DNA of 64,000 nucleotides, taken from NCBI GenBank assembly GCA_002695025.1, contig NZNV01000010.1, positions 496,001 through 560,000 of the forward strand. Direction: 5' to 3'. The notes below the pieces were generated by a model. That model was not told where the DNA came from. It was given only the letters and a program-made list of their open reading frames with translations, and searched no databases. Below are positions 1-8,652 of this stretch, piece after piece. Made by a program: the position numbers and the translations under genes. This DNA is from Owenweeksia sp. GTDB lineage: Bacteria > Bacteroidota > Bacteroidia > Flavobacteriales > Schleiferiaceae. Position 1 is the first letter of the stretch. Each line of letters opens with the position of its first letter.

Positions 1-2277
1 ATTGGGTTGAATGGAAAAGGCAATATGGTACCATTCTCCACCCTCAAAAGGATAACTGATGGTGTTGTAAGCACCGCCATTCCAAAAACCAATAAGGTTT
101 GATGCATCATCCAGGTGAAAACTGTAACGCGTGGAACTTCCATAACGCATGCCAATGATCCCTGAGCTGTTATTGGTAGTCGGCTTGGCCCAAAGCTCAA
201 TGGTGCCAGTAGTGAATTCAAAATCGGAATGGTTGGGAATGACTATATAATCGTTATTTCCATCAAACTTCAGGAACCTGGAGATGGGGTAAATGGTATC
301 AGCAAGAGAAATGGTAGTCCTGTTAATGCTGAGGGAAAGATTGCAATTATCACTGGACCCGTTATCAACATCAGAGGAATTAATGGTAAGGCTATTACCG
401 GGGTACACAAATCGGGTGGAATGCAGAGGTATAACGGTTGGTGTGGTGGTGTCGGCCACGCTTACATAAGCTGTGTCCGTACCCACATTACCGTTATTAT
501 CCGTAACCGTTAGTACTACCTCTGTGCCGTTGTTTATCCAAACAGTGGAGGCATCCATATTGGTGAGTGTACCGTCATTATCGGTAGATGAGTAATCATA
601 TAAGATTTCTCCTTTGCCTTTCAATACTGGGAAATATCCCACTAAACCGGATTCGCTACCGCTTAAAATGCGGTTTTTGTATTTCTTTATCTGCACGGCA
701 TTCCTGCGGGTATTCCAGATGCGGATGTCACTCATTTGACCTGAGAAAACTTCGGATCCATTAACATTAGAGCTGCCGATGGTCAGTGCCCGGCCAGTTG
801 TGCCGGTGGTAACCCCGGTACCCAGGGTTAGGGCATAATCGCCATTTATAAATACATCCGTGCGGCTGCTGTTATAAACCAAAGCCAGGTGATACCATTT
901 ACCGGCTGTGAAGCCACCACTATAGGGAGCACTCCAATAGGTGTTTCCGTTCCAGAAGGCCATTTCACCGCTCTGCTGGTTCAGGTAATAGCTGTAGCGC
1001 ACGTTGGGATCCAGCCGCATAGAAATGAGGCAGCGGTTACCGGCATAGGCATTGGGCTTCACCCACATCTCCAGGGTTCCTTCGTTGCTTTCGTAGGCGG
1101 CATTGTTGGGTACGTTTATAAAGTCATTAACTCCATCCAAATCCAAGGCAGTTACGATGGGAGGGATGGAATCGGCATTGGAACAACTGAAAGCCGTCTG
1201 GCTAAGTGAGAGATTGGCAATTCCGCTAGCCGCACTGGAATTATCATTAAGGGTGTTAGCGGATAGTGTTGCGTTACCTGAAGCATCCAGGAACACCACC
1301 GCGTTTTGGGCATGAGCTTCTACGGGTGCGTTATCCCGTAAGTAGGGGTAACCCTGATTAATATTGGGATCAATAGCCCATATATTGGTAAAATCAAAGC
1401 CAGAGTAATTGGCGGAATTTTTCATTTGGGCGGTGGTAAGGCCGGTGCCCTCATAACTGTAGGAAGCACTGTCCGTATTCCAATAGTCATAATCCGTGTC
1501 CCCGGTAGCTACCTCGTAAACAAAGCCTGCGGTAAATCCTCCACCCACGTAGCCGGTTGCATAACTATAATTGACTTCATAGTCGTCTATATAGGATACT
1601 AAGCCTGCGGCATCACTGCCACTTACGGAGCCCATGGCATAGGTGTTATTGATGTACGAACCCTCAGAATAACCAACTAATCCACCCGGGTTCCCACCCG
1701 TGGTACTCACATTAGCTTCCGAGAAGGATAAGGACAGGTTGCCGCTATCGAGGAACCCTATCAGCCCTCCGGTATTATTGTCCGTGGCACTAACACTTCC
1801 GGTAACATAGCAATAGATTACATCGCTGGCATAATTATATCCTATTAAGCCTCCCGTTTGGTAATCTCCGGTTATGGATACATTAACCAAACCTATGTTA
1901 CTCAGGTTGGCATTGTCGGTGAAGCCAAAAAGGCCGGTGTAATCCGTAGAGCGGTTAATGTACAGGTTGGAAATTTTGTAGCCTGCTCCATTGAAATCCC
2001 CTGTAAAACGGTTGGTATAATCCCCGATGGGATCAAATCCTGCACCACTGTTCCAGGAGGAGGTGGCCGAAGCATCAATGTCATTGATCAGAATAAAATA
2101 ATCCCCTAGGTAGGTCACATTATCCATAGCCTGCAGATCTGCCAGGGTAGAAATCTGCCAGGGGTTGCCCTGCGTGCCGGAACCACCGGAAAACTGTGCT
2201 TGTGAGAAATAAGGATTGAAAAGACAGGCCATGAAGAAAACCAGTAAAACAAATCGGCATGGGGAGTTTAGAATCAT
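1..2277 (-). CDS. Secreted GLUG/LamG-repeat surface protein, C-terminus cut by window edge
   Basis: The reading frame is open for 759 codons from the ATG at 2277-2275 to the window edge, so the protein is C-terminally incomplete and any T9SS sorting domain lies outside. It begins with a hydrophobic signal peptide (FVLLVFFMACLFNPYFSQAQ). A stretch of GLUG-type repeats follows at about residues 110-290 (recurring GGLIGY, GGLVGY, and IGLVNVSITG-like strands). Next come two LamG/concanavalin-like jellyroll domains, each opening with a [LF]DG.ND[YF]I.VPN motif, at about residues 375-560 and from 675 onward; an HYR-like beta-sandwich lies between them. Such modules bind glycans or mediate adhesion at the cell surface. 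It is likely an exported adhesin; the substrate is unknown. A TAnnTTTG box sits 28 nt upstream. Confidence 0.8.
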   Translation of the reverse strand, partial: MILNSPCRFVLLVFFMACLFNPYFSQAQFSGGSGTQGNPWQISTLADLQAMDNVTYLGDYFILINDIDASATSSWNSGAGFDPIGDYTNRFTGDFNGAGYKISNLYINRSTDYTGLFGFTDNANLSNIGLVNVSITGDYQTGGLIGYNYASDVIYCYVTGSVSATDNNTGGLIGFLDSGNLSLSFSEANVSTTGGNPGGLVGYSEGSYINNTYAMGSVSGSDAAGLVSYIDDYEVNYSYATGYVGGGFTAGFVYEVATGDTDYDYWNTDSASYSYEGTGLTTAQMKNSANYSGFDFTNIWAIDPNINQGYPYLRDNAPVEAHAQNAVVFLDASGNATLSANTLNDNSSAASGIANLSLSQTAFSCSNADSIPPIVTALDLDGVNDFINVPNNAAYESNEGTLEMWVKPNAYAGNRCLISMRLDPNVRYSYYLNQQSGEMAFWNGNTYWSAPYSGGFTAGKWYHLALVYNSSRTDVFINGDYALTLGTGVTTGTTGRALTIGSSNVNGSEVFSGQMSDIRIWNTRRNAVQIKKYKNRILSGSESGLVGYFPVLKGKGEILYDYSSTDNDGTLTNMDASTVWINNGTEVVLTVTDNNGNVGTDTAYVSVADTTTPTVIPLHSTRFVYPGNSLTINSSDVDNGSSDNCNLSLSINRTTISLADTIYPISRFLKFDGNNDYIVIPNHSDFEFTTGTIELWAKPTTNNSSGIIGMRYGSSTRYSFHLDDASNLIGFWNGGAYNTISYPFEGGEWYHIAFSIQPN

Positions 2278-2304
2278 AGGGAATAGCACTTAAACATGAA
2301 GGCT

Positions 2305-2312
2305 CAAAGCTA
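2305..2312 (-). promoter_or_regulatory. Bacteroidota-type -7 promoter box (TAGCTTTG)
   Basis: On the minus strand TAGCTTTG matches the Bacteroidota -7 consensus TAnnTTTG exactly, 28 nt before the ATG at 2277. The rest of the 2278-2512 gap shows no gene; no clear -33 TTG is present at the usual spacing. Confidence 0.45.
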
Positions 2313-2512
2313 AATGGAAGAGGTAGCCAGCCCGAAAAAAGCGTGTCCCAAGTGTGTCCCAAAGGATGTAGGTGTTTGATTAACAGTAATATATTGTGAG
2401 GAAAAGAAAAGGGGTTAAGTGGTTGACTTGTTGCGCTAAACAGTCAGGGTGTAATAAAAAAATTACAAAAATGATGATCGCGTCCTAATCATCACCGGGC
2501 TTGAATAGGGCG

Positions 2513-4342
2513 TCAGGCTTTGTCCAGATCTTTATTGATGCGGTGCAGGAACTCCACAAAGTCATCTTTATTTTCCATCCCGAGCTTTTGCCGTACCCGG
2601 TGCCGCATATTCCGGATGGCTTTTTCGGAACGGTTGAGTACCTTGGCAATTACTGCTGATTCATAACCCAGGAAATACATGGCGGTTGAAATTAATTCAG
2701 CCTCCTTATCCGGACCCAGTTCCTCCGACAAATATTGGAGCAACTGCGGATAAAGCTCCAGCATTTTGGTGTAGATGTTTTCAAAGATCTGCCCCTGTAT
2801 ACTTTTGATGAGGTGGGCTTTCATCTGCGCAGCCTTCTTACGCACCAAGGGCGATTCATTGGTGGTGCGTAATTCCTCCACCATTTCCATAAGTTCGGCA
2901 TTGATCACCTGTTGTTCCACCACCTGTTTAATGCGTTGGCCCAGGTCCTTTTTAAGTTCATCGTTCCTTTGGGTGATATGGGCTTTTTCTTCCCGCTCTC
3001 TTTCCAGTTCCAGTTCCCGAAGACGCTGGTCTTTTACATAAAGGTCCTTCTCACGCTTTCTGCGCTGAACAACCAGGATCGCAATGAGGGCCAACAGTAA
3101 CACCAATACGGATAAAGCCACTATTTGCATCAGGCGGGCCTGGCTTTCTGCTTTTAAGAGTTTGTTTTCCGTTTCTTTTTTTTCAGTCTGGTATTTAGTA
3201 GCCATTTCTTCCCGGGCCTTAAGCCGGGTTTCTTCGTTTTCCCATTCGGTTATCGAGTCATAACGAGTGGACCATTTTAAATAATCAGGAATATTATGGG
3301 TGCTTACGGCATACAACTCTTTAAGGCTGTAGTAATTATACAGGGTAGGAACATCATCCGTAAGGTTGGAATCCAAAGCCTGGATAATAGCCTGGGCCTT
3401 CTGTAGTTCATGCTGTTCAATCAGGAATTCTGCGTAGGATATCTGGTCCGTGAACCACCCGAAGAAATAAGGGTGGGTTTCGTATAGCTCAAAGGTGCGG
3501 TCAAAGTATTTATGGGCACTATCCGGTAGGCCTGCGCGTGCAAATGAGCGAGCCAGGTTTCGGTAAATAATACGCAGCACAAAGGAGTCAGGTTCAGCCA
3601 GGGCCTCTTTCATGGCTTTTCTACGTAAGGCGATTGCTTGTTCCTCATCGTTCGTTTTGGATTCGGTTAACAGCGCCAGGGTTTCATACAAAATGGCATT
3701 TCCCTGTTTAAAACCGTATTGGCGGCTATACTCAATAGCCCTATTGCAAAAGCTGAGACCATGCTCCAACTCCCCGATATTTTGATAAAATACGCAGAGC
3801 TGCCGGTATAGGTTTGCGTACTCGGCAGGCCTCAGCTTATAGGTGTCCAACTTTTTTTGCAGTTCAATGCTGGCCTCAAAAGCCAGGTTAATGCTATCCA
3901 GGTCAGCCAGGATAAACATCTTATGGGTAAAGGCCCACAATTCCCTGAAGCGGTTACCGGCTTCGCGGTAATACTTTATCTGTTGATTGGCTAAACGGTT
4001 GCTTTCCCGGGCATTTCCCGTAAGCTGATACGCTGCTGCCGTAAGGCGGTTGTATAGAAAGGCTTTTTCCTTAGCGGACCGCGACTTATACTGTTTTTCC
4101 ACGCGGGGAAACACGTACGATAGGAGAGAGTCCGAATGATTTTGATCCAATGTTCTGAAATGAACAGCCAGTTCCCGGACATTCAGAGAATCCAGCTTAT
4201 GGTTTTCAATGTAGTGCCCCAGCCCCTTGTATGACTTTGGCAGAGCCTGCCCAAAGCCCACACCCGGAATGGTAGTACTAAACAGGCACAATAGGACTAT
4301 GCCCCAGCATTTGGCCGTAGATTTCTCCCCGTAATGTGTCAT
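2513..4342 (-). CDS. TPR protein with membrane anchor, coiled coil and C-terminal LuxR-like HTH (transcriptional regulator)
   Basis: This 609-residue protein has an N-terminal hydrophobic signal or anchor (about residues 12-31), TPR-like helical repeats to about 380, one strong transmembrane helix at about 405-426 and a charged coiled coil at 427-500. The C-terminal helix-turn-helix at about 548-597 has a LuxR/GerE-like GYESAVIAKVLNRSEKAIRN motif followed by RVRQKLGM. The arrangement is common in Bacteroidota regulators: periplasmic TPR sensor, cytoplasmic coiled coil and DNA-binding end. It lies between two surface-protein genes on the same strand, so control of envelope genes is plausible but inferred. 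No ligand or target can be read from the sequence. Confidence 0.8.
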   Translation of the reverse strand: MTHYGEKSTAKCWGIVLLCLFSTTIPGVGFGQALPKSYKGLGHYIENHKLDSLNVRELAVHFRTLDQNHSDSLLSYVFPRVEKQYKSRSAKEKAFLYNRLTAAAYQLTGNARESNRLANQQIKYYREAGNRFRELWAFTHKMFILADLDSINLAFEASIELQKKLDTYKLRPAEYANLYRQLCVFYQNIGELEHGLSFCNRAIEYSRQYGFKQGNAILYETLALLTESKTNDEEQAIALRRKAMKEALAEPDSFVLRIIYRNLARSFARAGLPDSAHKYFDRTFELYETHPYFFGWFTDQISYAEFLIEQHELQKAQAIIQALDSNLTDDVPTLYNYYSLKELYAVSTHNIPDYLKWSTRYDSITEWENEETRLKAREEMATKYQTEKKETENKLLKAESQARLMQIVALSVLVLLLALIAILVVQRRKREKDLYVKDQRLRELELEREREEKAHITQRNDELKKDLGQRIKQVVEQQVINAELMEMVEELRTTNESPLVRKKAAQMKAHLIKSIQGQIFENIYTKMLELYPQLLQYLSEELGPDKEAELISTAMYFLGYESAVIAKVLNRSEKAIRNMRHRVRQKLGMENKDDFVEFLHRINKDLDKA

Positions 4343-4428
4343 TTACCCGTAAAGGTGGTATTAGGTGGGTGAAACTACAAAATATTCGCTTTATTCAATT
4401 GAGCATCAAAACAACACGGTAGAGTGGA

Positions 4429-4599
4429 TTACTTTATTTTCATCCTGTTCTGATAAGCTTTTTTACCACCATACAATGCTCCGGCCCCGATCAGTATTTC
4501 TAACAAACCAAAGGGTGTAGGAGCATCGGGTTCTTCCGGCTGAGCGTACAGGGTGAAGGAGCAGGTAAAGAGGATGAATAGTAAAGTTGTTTTTTTCAT
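4429..4599 (-). CDS. Small exported protein with PID/PEP-CTERM-like C-terminal anchor
   Basis: This 56-residue protein starts at ATG 4599 (MKKTTLLFILFTCSFTLYAQ, a clear signal peptide). The longer frame from 4713 would overlap the upstream gene and hide that signal. The mature part is tiny: PEEPDAPTPFG, then a hydrophobic segment (LLEILIGAGALYGG), then a basic tail (KKAYQNRMKIK). Motif, hydrophobic helix and basic cluster form the layout of C-terminal sorting signals such as PID-CTERM in Bacteroidota; that assignment is by resemblance. A close paralogue lies at 14094-14282, also directly downstream of a large T9SS-type surface protein, so the two genes probably work together. Its function is unknown. 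Confidence 0.75.
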   Translation of the reverse strand: MKKTTLLFILFTCSFTLYAQPEEPDAPTPFGLLEILIGAGALYGGKKAYQNRMKIK

Positions 4600-4681
4600 A
4601 GTATTGGTTTGTTCGTCACATTCAGTGAACCACCCCAGGTGCTCGGGAGCGGATGGTGTGGAAACGTGACAGGAACCGTTA

Positions 4682-7600
4682 TCAGCGAATAATTTTTTGG
4701 GTGCCTGAAGCAAAGGAAGAGGTTACCTTCACCACGTACAGTTGCCTGGTCTGGTTGGTTGGGATGCGTGCAACCCCTTCCTGGTGCTCTAAATAATGTA
4801 TTATCCTACCACTTAAGTCGTATACTTTAATAGAGGCATTTTTGAGCTCTCCAAGTCTAACTTCAATACCATCTTCGGTAGCATAGGCGTACCAATGCTG
4901 TGCTGATGCCACTTCTTCTACACCTATTGAAGGAGAAGAGAAGTGCAGAACAAAGCGATTCGGCCCATAGGCTTCATTCTGTATAAAGCTATAATCTGAG
5001 GCCTTCAGGTCATGAAGTACACTCAGCATTTTATCCTCCAGCACTACCGTATTATAGCTCAATAGCTGATCTGTGTTTAGAGTTAAGGATAGCTGCCGAC
5101 CATCCGCTACATTGTCCAGCTTTAACGGAAACGAAGTTTGAGTATTGGGGGCTACCCGGGTAATGGAGAAAGCCTCTCCATTACCGGAGGTATACAGGTT
5201 TGGAATATCGTTTTTGTTAAGGAGTTTACGAGCGTCCAGCCTGGCATCAAAACCCAGGGTAGCCTGGTGGTCAAATCCTATGAATAGTTCATCTGAAGAA
5301 GAGGAATCCGATACGGTTAGCCAGATCCCATCAACCGTAGATGTTTTCATAAGGGACGTGGAAGGGGCCGTTACGCGTTGGTCCTGCTCAAAGATGAAGT
5401 TGCCCGGAACAGCATTGGTGGTTTGAACCCAAAACCCCTGGAAGGGAGCGAGGTATTGCGTGCCTCCGTTAGTGCCTACTCCGCTTACATAGGAAGCATA
5501 CGAGCCACCTTTGCTTACGTACAAAGCATTATATATACCTCCGAAGAGGCTTTGTCCGTTCCAATCGTATTGCGAAGGGTAAGGGTTAGCCAGGAAATTC
5601 CAGCCTTCGGTATCAGCCTGGGTGGTGCCCCCGGTAAAACCTACGGAAGAAGATTGCCCGTTATTATAGTCCAAGGTTACAGCAATATCTCCATTGGCAA
5701 CTGTGCCATCCAGCTCCGATACTCCGTTGCCATTCATCAGGAAAGTACCATAGGTATTAGTACCTGCGTACATCGCATAACCTTTACCATTGGTGGCTAC
5801 ATCTGAGAGAGAAGAAGGGGCTTCCCAGGAAGCGGTGTTGGCATTCCATTGCCATACGGTTCCCTGACTGGAGTTGGCGGCTACCATGGTTTGCCCTTCG
5901 TTGAACTCTTCCAAAGTGGCATCTGTAAAAGGCACACCCAGGTAATGGTAACGGGCTGAGCTGACATCCATCCAAGCCTGGGACGTCACATTACCCAGCA
6001 CCGTACCATCACCAATAATTTGACCGTAGGAGGAAGCAGAAGAAGCAGTTAAAGTAAGGCTGTTGTTGGTTTGTAAAGTGGTGCCGGAAGTAACCTCCAC
6101 CACGCCTTCCATATTTAACGATATGTCATTAAGGTTCAGGGTTTGGCCAGAGTTATCAAATACCAGGGTGCCCGAACCGCTAATTATATTGGGATCATAG
6201 GTTCCTATTTTAGCACTGTTTAAATTAGTAATACCTGTATTATTACCACCGGCTGTACCCTGGTTAAAGTTATAATAAGCTACCAGGCCGGTTTCGTTTC
6301 CGGTAAGCTCATTATCCATATTGTTCTGAATATCGGTTTGGCTGCGCGCGGTGTTCCAGACGCGGACTTCATCCATGGTGCCATCAAAAAAACGGGTCAT
6401 GCTACCTTCAGAGCGCGCACCTATATAGAGATTTGAGCTGCCATTGTAAATGTTGCCGCTAACGTTCTTGCTTCCATCGGTATTGCCGTTAATGTAGGCC
6501 TGCATGGAAGAGCCATCATACGTTAAGGCTACGTGGTACCAGTTTCCGGCACTCAATGTTGTATTTCCAGTGAAATATTGCTCGCTACTTCCGTTAAAAG
6601 TTATGGAATATTCAATACTGCCATCACTTCTTAGAAGGAGGGAAAACTCCCGCTTATTATTGGCGAATTTAGATACCAGCGAAGCATGATGAGACAGTGC
6701 ATCGGCTTTAAACCAGGCTTCTAAGGTAAAGCCGGAGCTGAAATCCAAAGTAGCACCATCAGGTACTGAAACATAATCATTTGAACCGTCAAAATTTAAA
6801 CCATTAGAAGTTGTAACGGAGAAGGTACCCGCTGCCCCACTTGCCCAATTGGAGCTATTGCCGGTTAAGGCAAAATTGTTTAATAGGCCTTGAAGAGGTG
6901 AGACTATGCCGGTGATATCGCCCGTAATAGTAACGGTTTCTCCCTGGTTTATGGTAAGGTCAGCCCCTGATTCCAACTGTAAATTGGCAGCCGAAAAGCT
7001 TCCCGGGAAGTTGCTGCCCGACTGAATTATTACATCATCTGAATTACCTGGAGGGGTACCATGGGTCCAGGAACTGCCATTCCAGGTATTAGGTCCCGCG
7101 GGGGGTAAGGTTAATTGGGTAAAGTCATGCGAGGAAAAGGAGGTGCTACCATAATCCTCACCTTCGGTAAATTCAACGGAACATCCCCGGTAGGAATAGA
7201 TGGCTACTACGGGCCTGATGTCCTTACCAGCACCTGGGGCAGAAATTGTATAGGCTGCCCCACCCCCGGCAAGGGTAAAGATAGCATCAGTAGTTCTTTT
7301 CACATAAAAGTATATGTTCCCGGTTTGCCGATCCATAACTATTCTGATCTTGTCACCGATAGCGCTAACGGGACCACCCCATGGTGTAGGTGTGCTGTTG
7401 TACACTTTATTGCCGGACGATCCTAAATAACCCCATTCACCCGGGGCATATCCGAGTATATGCCTATCGGTACTTTGCAGGGGTACGGCTGCCACCCCAA
7501 AAGAGGGCGAGGTGCCTGGCCAGAATCCGTTGGTTTTGATTTCCCAGGTCCAGGCATATAGACCTCCACTGGGCAAAGCTGGCCCAAAGGCCATCTCCGC

Positions 7601-7738
7601 TCCAAGGGGTTGAAATGGCCAATTGGCCGTAGTGGATCCATTTTGGAATTCAAATTTAACTTGTGCGAAAGCATTCAGGCTCACGGACAGGGTGAGCACA
7701 AGGGAGAAAAGACGTTTAATGAGATGATCCCGTAGCAT
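4682..7738 (-). CDS. T9SS-exported surface protein with SPRY-like and LamG domains
   Basis: This 1018-residue protein has a signal peptide (LFSLVLTLSVSLNAFAQ). A SPRY/B30.2-like domain lies at about 30-190 (GYAPGEWGYLG and DRQTGNIYFYV strands). A LamG jellyroll follows at about 310-495 (FDGSNDYVSVPDG, then DEVRVWNTARS). A roughly 400-residue C-terminal region ends in a beta-sandwich of the T9SS sorting type (ASIKVYDLSGRII, then LYVVKVTSS). The last 450 residues are paralogous to the protein encoded at 14297-16714 (shared TASSxSSYGQ, APFQGF, DARKL.NK, YGP[ND]RF, PSIG). It lacks the usual YPNP start of the T9SS domain. It lies 82 bp upstream of the small sorting-signal-like gene at 4429, a likely operon. 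It is probably a cell-surface adhesin. Confidence 0.85.
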   Translation of the reverse strand: MLRDHLIKRLFSLVLTLSVSLNAFAQVKFEFQNGSTTANWPFQPLGAEMAFGPALPSGGLYAWTWEIKTNGFWPGTSPSFGVAAVPLQSTDRHILGYAPGEWGYLGSSGNKVYNSTPTPWGGPVSAIGDKIRIVMDRQTGNIYFYVKRTTDAIFTLAGGGAAYTISAPGAGKDIRPVVAIYSYRGCSVEFTEGEDYGSTSFSSHDFTQLTLPPAGPNTWNGSSWTHGTPPGNSDDVIIQSGSNFPGSFSAANLQLESGADLTINQGETVTITGDITGIVSPLQGLLNNFALTGNSSNWASGAAGTFSVTTSNGLNFDGSNDYVSVPDGATLDFSSGFTLEAWFKADALSHHASLVSKFANNKREFSLLLRSDGSIEYSITFNGSSEQYFTGNTTLSAGNWYHVALTYDGSSMQAYINGNTDGSKNVSGNIYNGSSNLYIGARSEGSMTRFFDGTMDEVRVWNTARSQTDIQNNMDNELTGNETGLVAYYNFNQGTAGGNNTGITNLNSAKIGTYDPNIISGSGTLVFDNSGQTLNLNDISLNMEGVVEVTSGTTLQTNNSLTLTASSASSYGQIIGDGTVLGNVTSQAWMDVSSARYHYLGVPFTDATLEEFNEGQTMVAANSSQGTVWQWNANTASWEAPSSLSDVATNGKGYAMYAGTNTYGTFLMNGNGVSELDGTVANGDIAVTLDYNNGQSSSVGFTGGTTQADTEGWNFLANPYPSQYDWNGQSLFGGIYNALYVSKGGSYASYVSGVGTNGGTQYLAPFQGFWVQTTNAVPGNFIFEQDQRVTAPSTSLMKTSTVDGIWLTVSDSSSSDELFIGFDHQATLGFDARLDARKLLNKNDIPNLYTSGNGEAFSITRVAPNTQTSFPLKLDNVADGRQLSLTLNTDQLLSYNTVVLEDKMLSVLHDLKASDYSFIQNEAYGPNRFVLHFSSPSIGVEEVASAQHWYAYATEDGIEVRLGELKNASIKVYDLSGRIIHYLEHQEGVARIPTNQTRQLYVVKVTSSFASGTQKIIR

Positions 7739-7893
7739 TATCCAAATAGTTTAGTGCGTTCCATGCGCAACACGTTAATCATTGGCAAAAGTGGATCGCA
7801 TGGCAGGTCTTACCTAGTTCCTGTCCGTGAATAGTAGCAGCATGTCCCTGAATGGAGCTTGGCAGGCCGTAAATTTTTTATTTTGCACCCTCA

Positions 7894-8652
7894 ATGGGGA
7901 GGGATATCAAAAAGACGCGTGTTTTAATTCTAGAAGATCAAAAGCTGCACTTGGCCAAAGCCTTGAAATTTTGCAAGGATAACGGCTACGAGACAGTTGG
8001 GCATACCAATAATGCGGAGGAGGCCTTCCGCCTGGTGTTTGCTTTAAAACCAGATGTGGCGCTGGTAGATATCCGCCTGAAAGGAGAACGCAGCGGTATT
8101 GATTTTGCCACCTCCATACGTAAGGAAAAAGATCTGGCCATCATCTTTGTAACCTCCCTGATAAGTGATGAGGTACTCCGGCAAGCCTCTGAAGTGCAAC
8201 CGGAGGCCTATTTAGTAAAGCCCTATGATGCTGCTTCGCTGAAAGCAGCGGTTGAATTGGCGGTTTACCAGGGAGAGAATAGTAAGAAAACCGGGATACC
8301 TGCAATGGCCGAGGCGGAACAAACCCATCCTGACCACCTTTTTGTGAAGATCGGGAAGATGTTCAAAAAGCTGGCGTATAAAGATGTGAACCTGATTAAA
8401 ACCACCCGTGATAAGTACATTGATATACATTTGAGTTCCGGGCGAACAGTTTCGGTGCGCAAGTCTCTTAACCAAATGGAAGAATTACTGCCCGCATATT
8501 TCTGGAGGGTACATCGCAACCATATAGTTAATTCCAGGAAAATAGAGGGGGTGGATACCGGTTGGAATCATGTACAGGTGGGTGATGAAGAAGTGTCCAT
8601 AGGCCGGAGTTACCGGAAGGACATCAGCGAAAAGTTCCCCCATATCTCATGA
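7894..8652 (+). CDS. LytTR-family response regulator
   Basis: This 252-residue protein has an N-terminal receiver domain (residues 8-125) with the acidic pair E14/D15, phospho-acceptor Asp59 in ALVDIRLKG, Thr/Ser in FVTSL and Lys in YLVKPYD. The C-terminal LytTR DNA-binding domain (about 148-250) has the RDKYIDIHLSSGRTVSVRKS and FWRVHRNHIVNS strands typical of the family. The start codon lies a few bases after a TTATTTTG sequence that could be a weak -7 box, so the true start might be slightly different or the mRNA nearly leaderless. It overlaps the downstream histidine kinase by 4 bp (ATGA) and is probably its cognate regulator. Confidence 0.92.
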   Translation: MGRDIKKTRVLILEDQKLHLAKALKFCKDNGYETVGHTNNAEEAFRLVFALKPDVALVDIRLKGERSGIDFATSIRKEKDLAIIFVTSLISDEVLRQASEVQPEAYLVKPYDAASLKAAVELAVYQGENSKKTGIPAMAEAEQTHPDHLFVKIGKMFKKLAYKDVNLIKTTRDKYIDIHLSSGRTVSVRKSLNQMEELLPAYFWRVHRNHIVNSRKIEGVDTGWNHVQVGDEEVSIGRSYRKDISEKFPHIS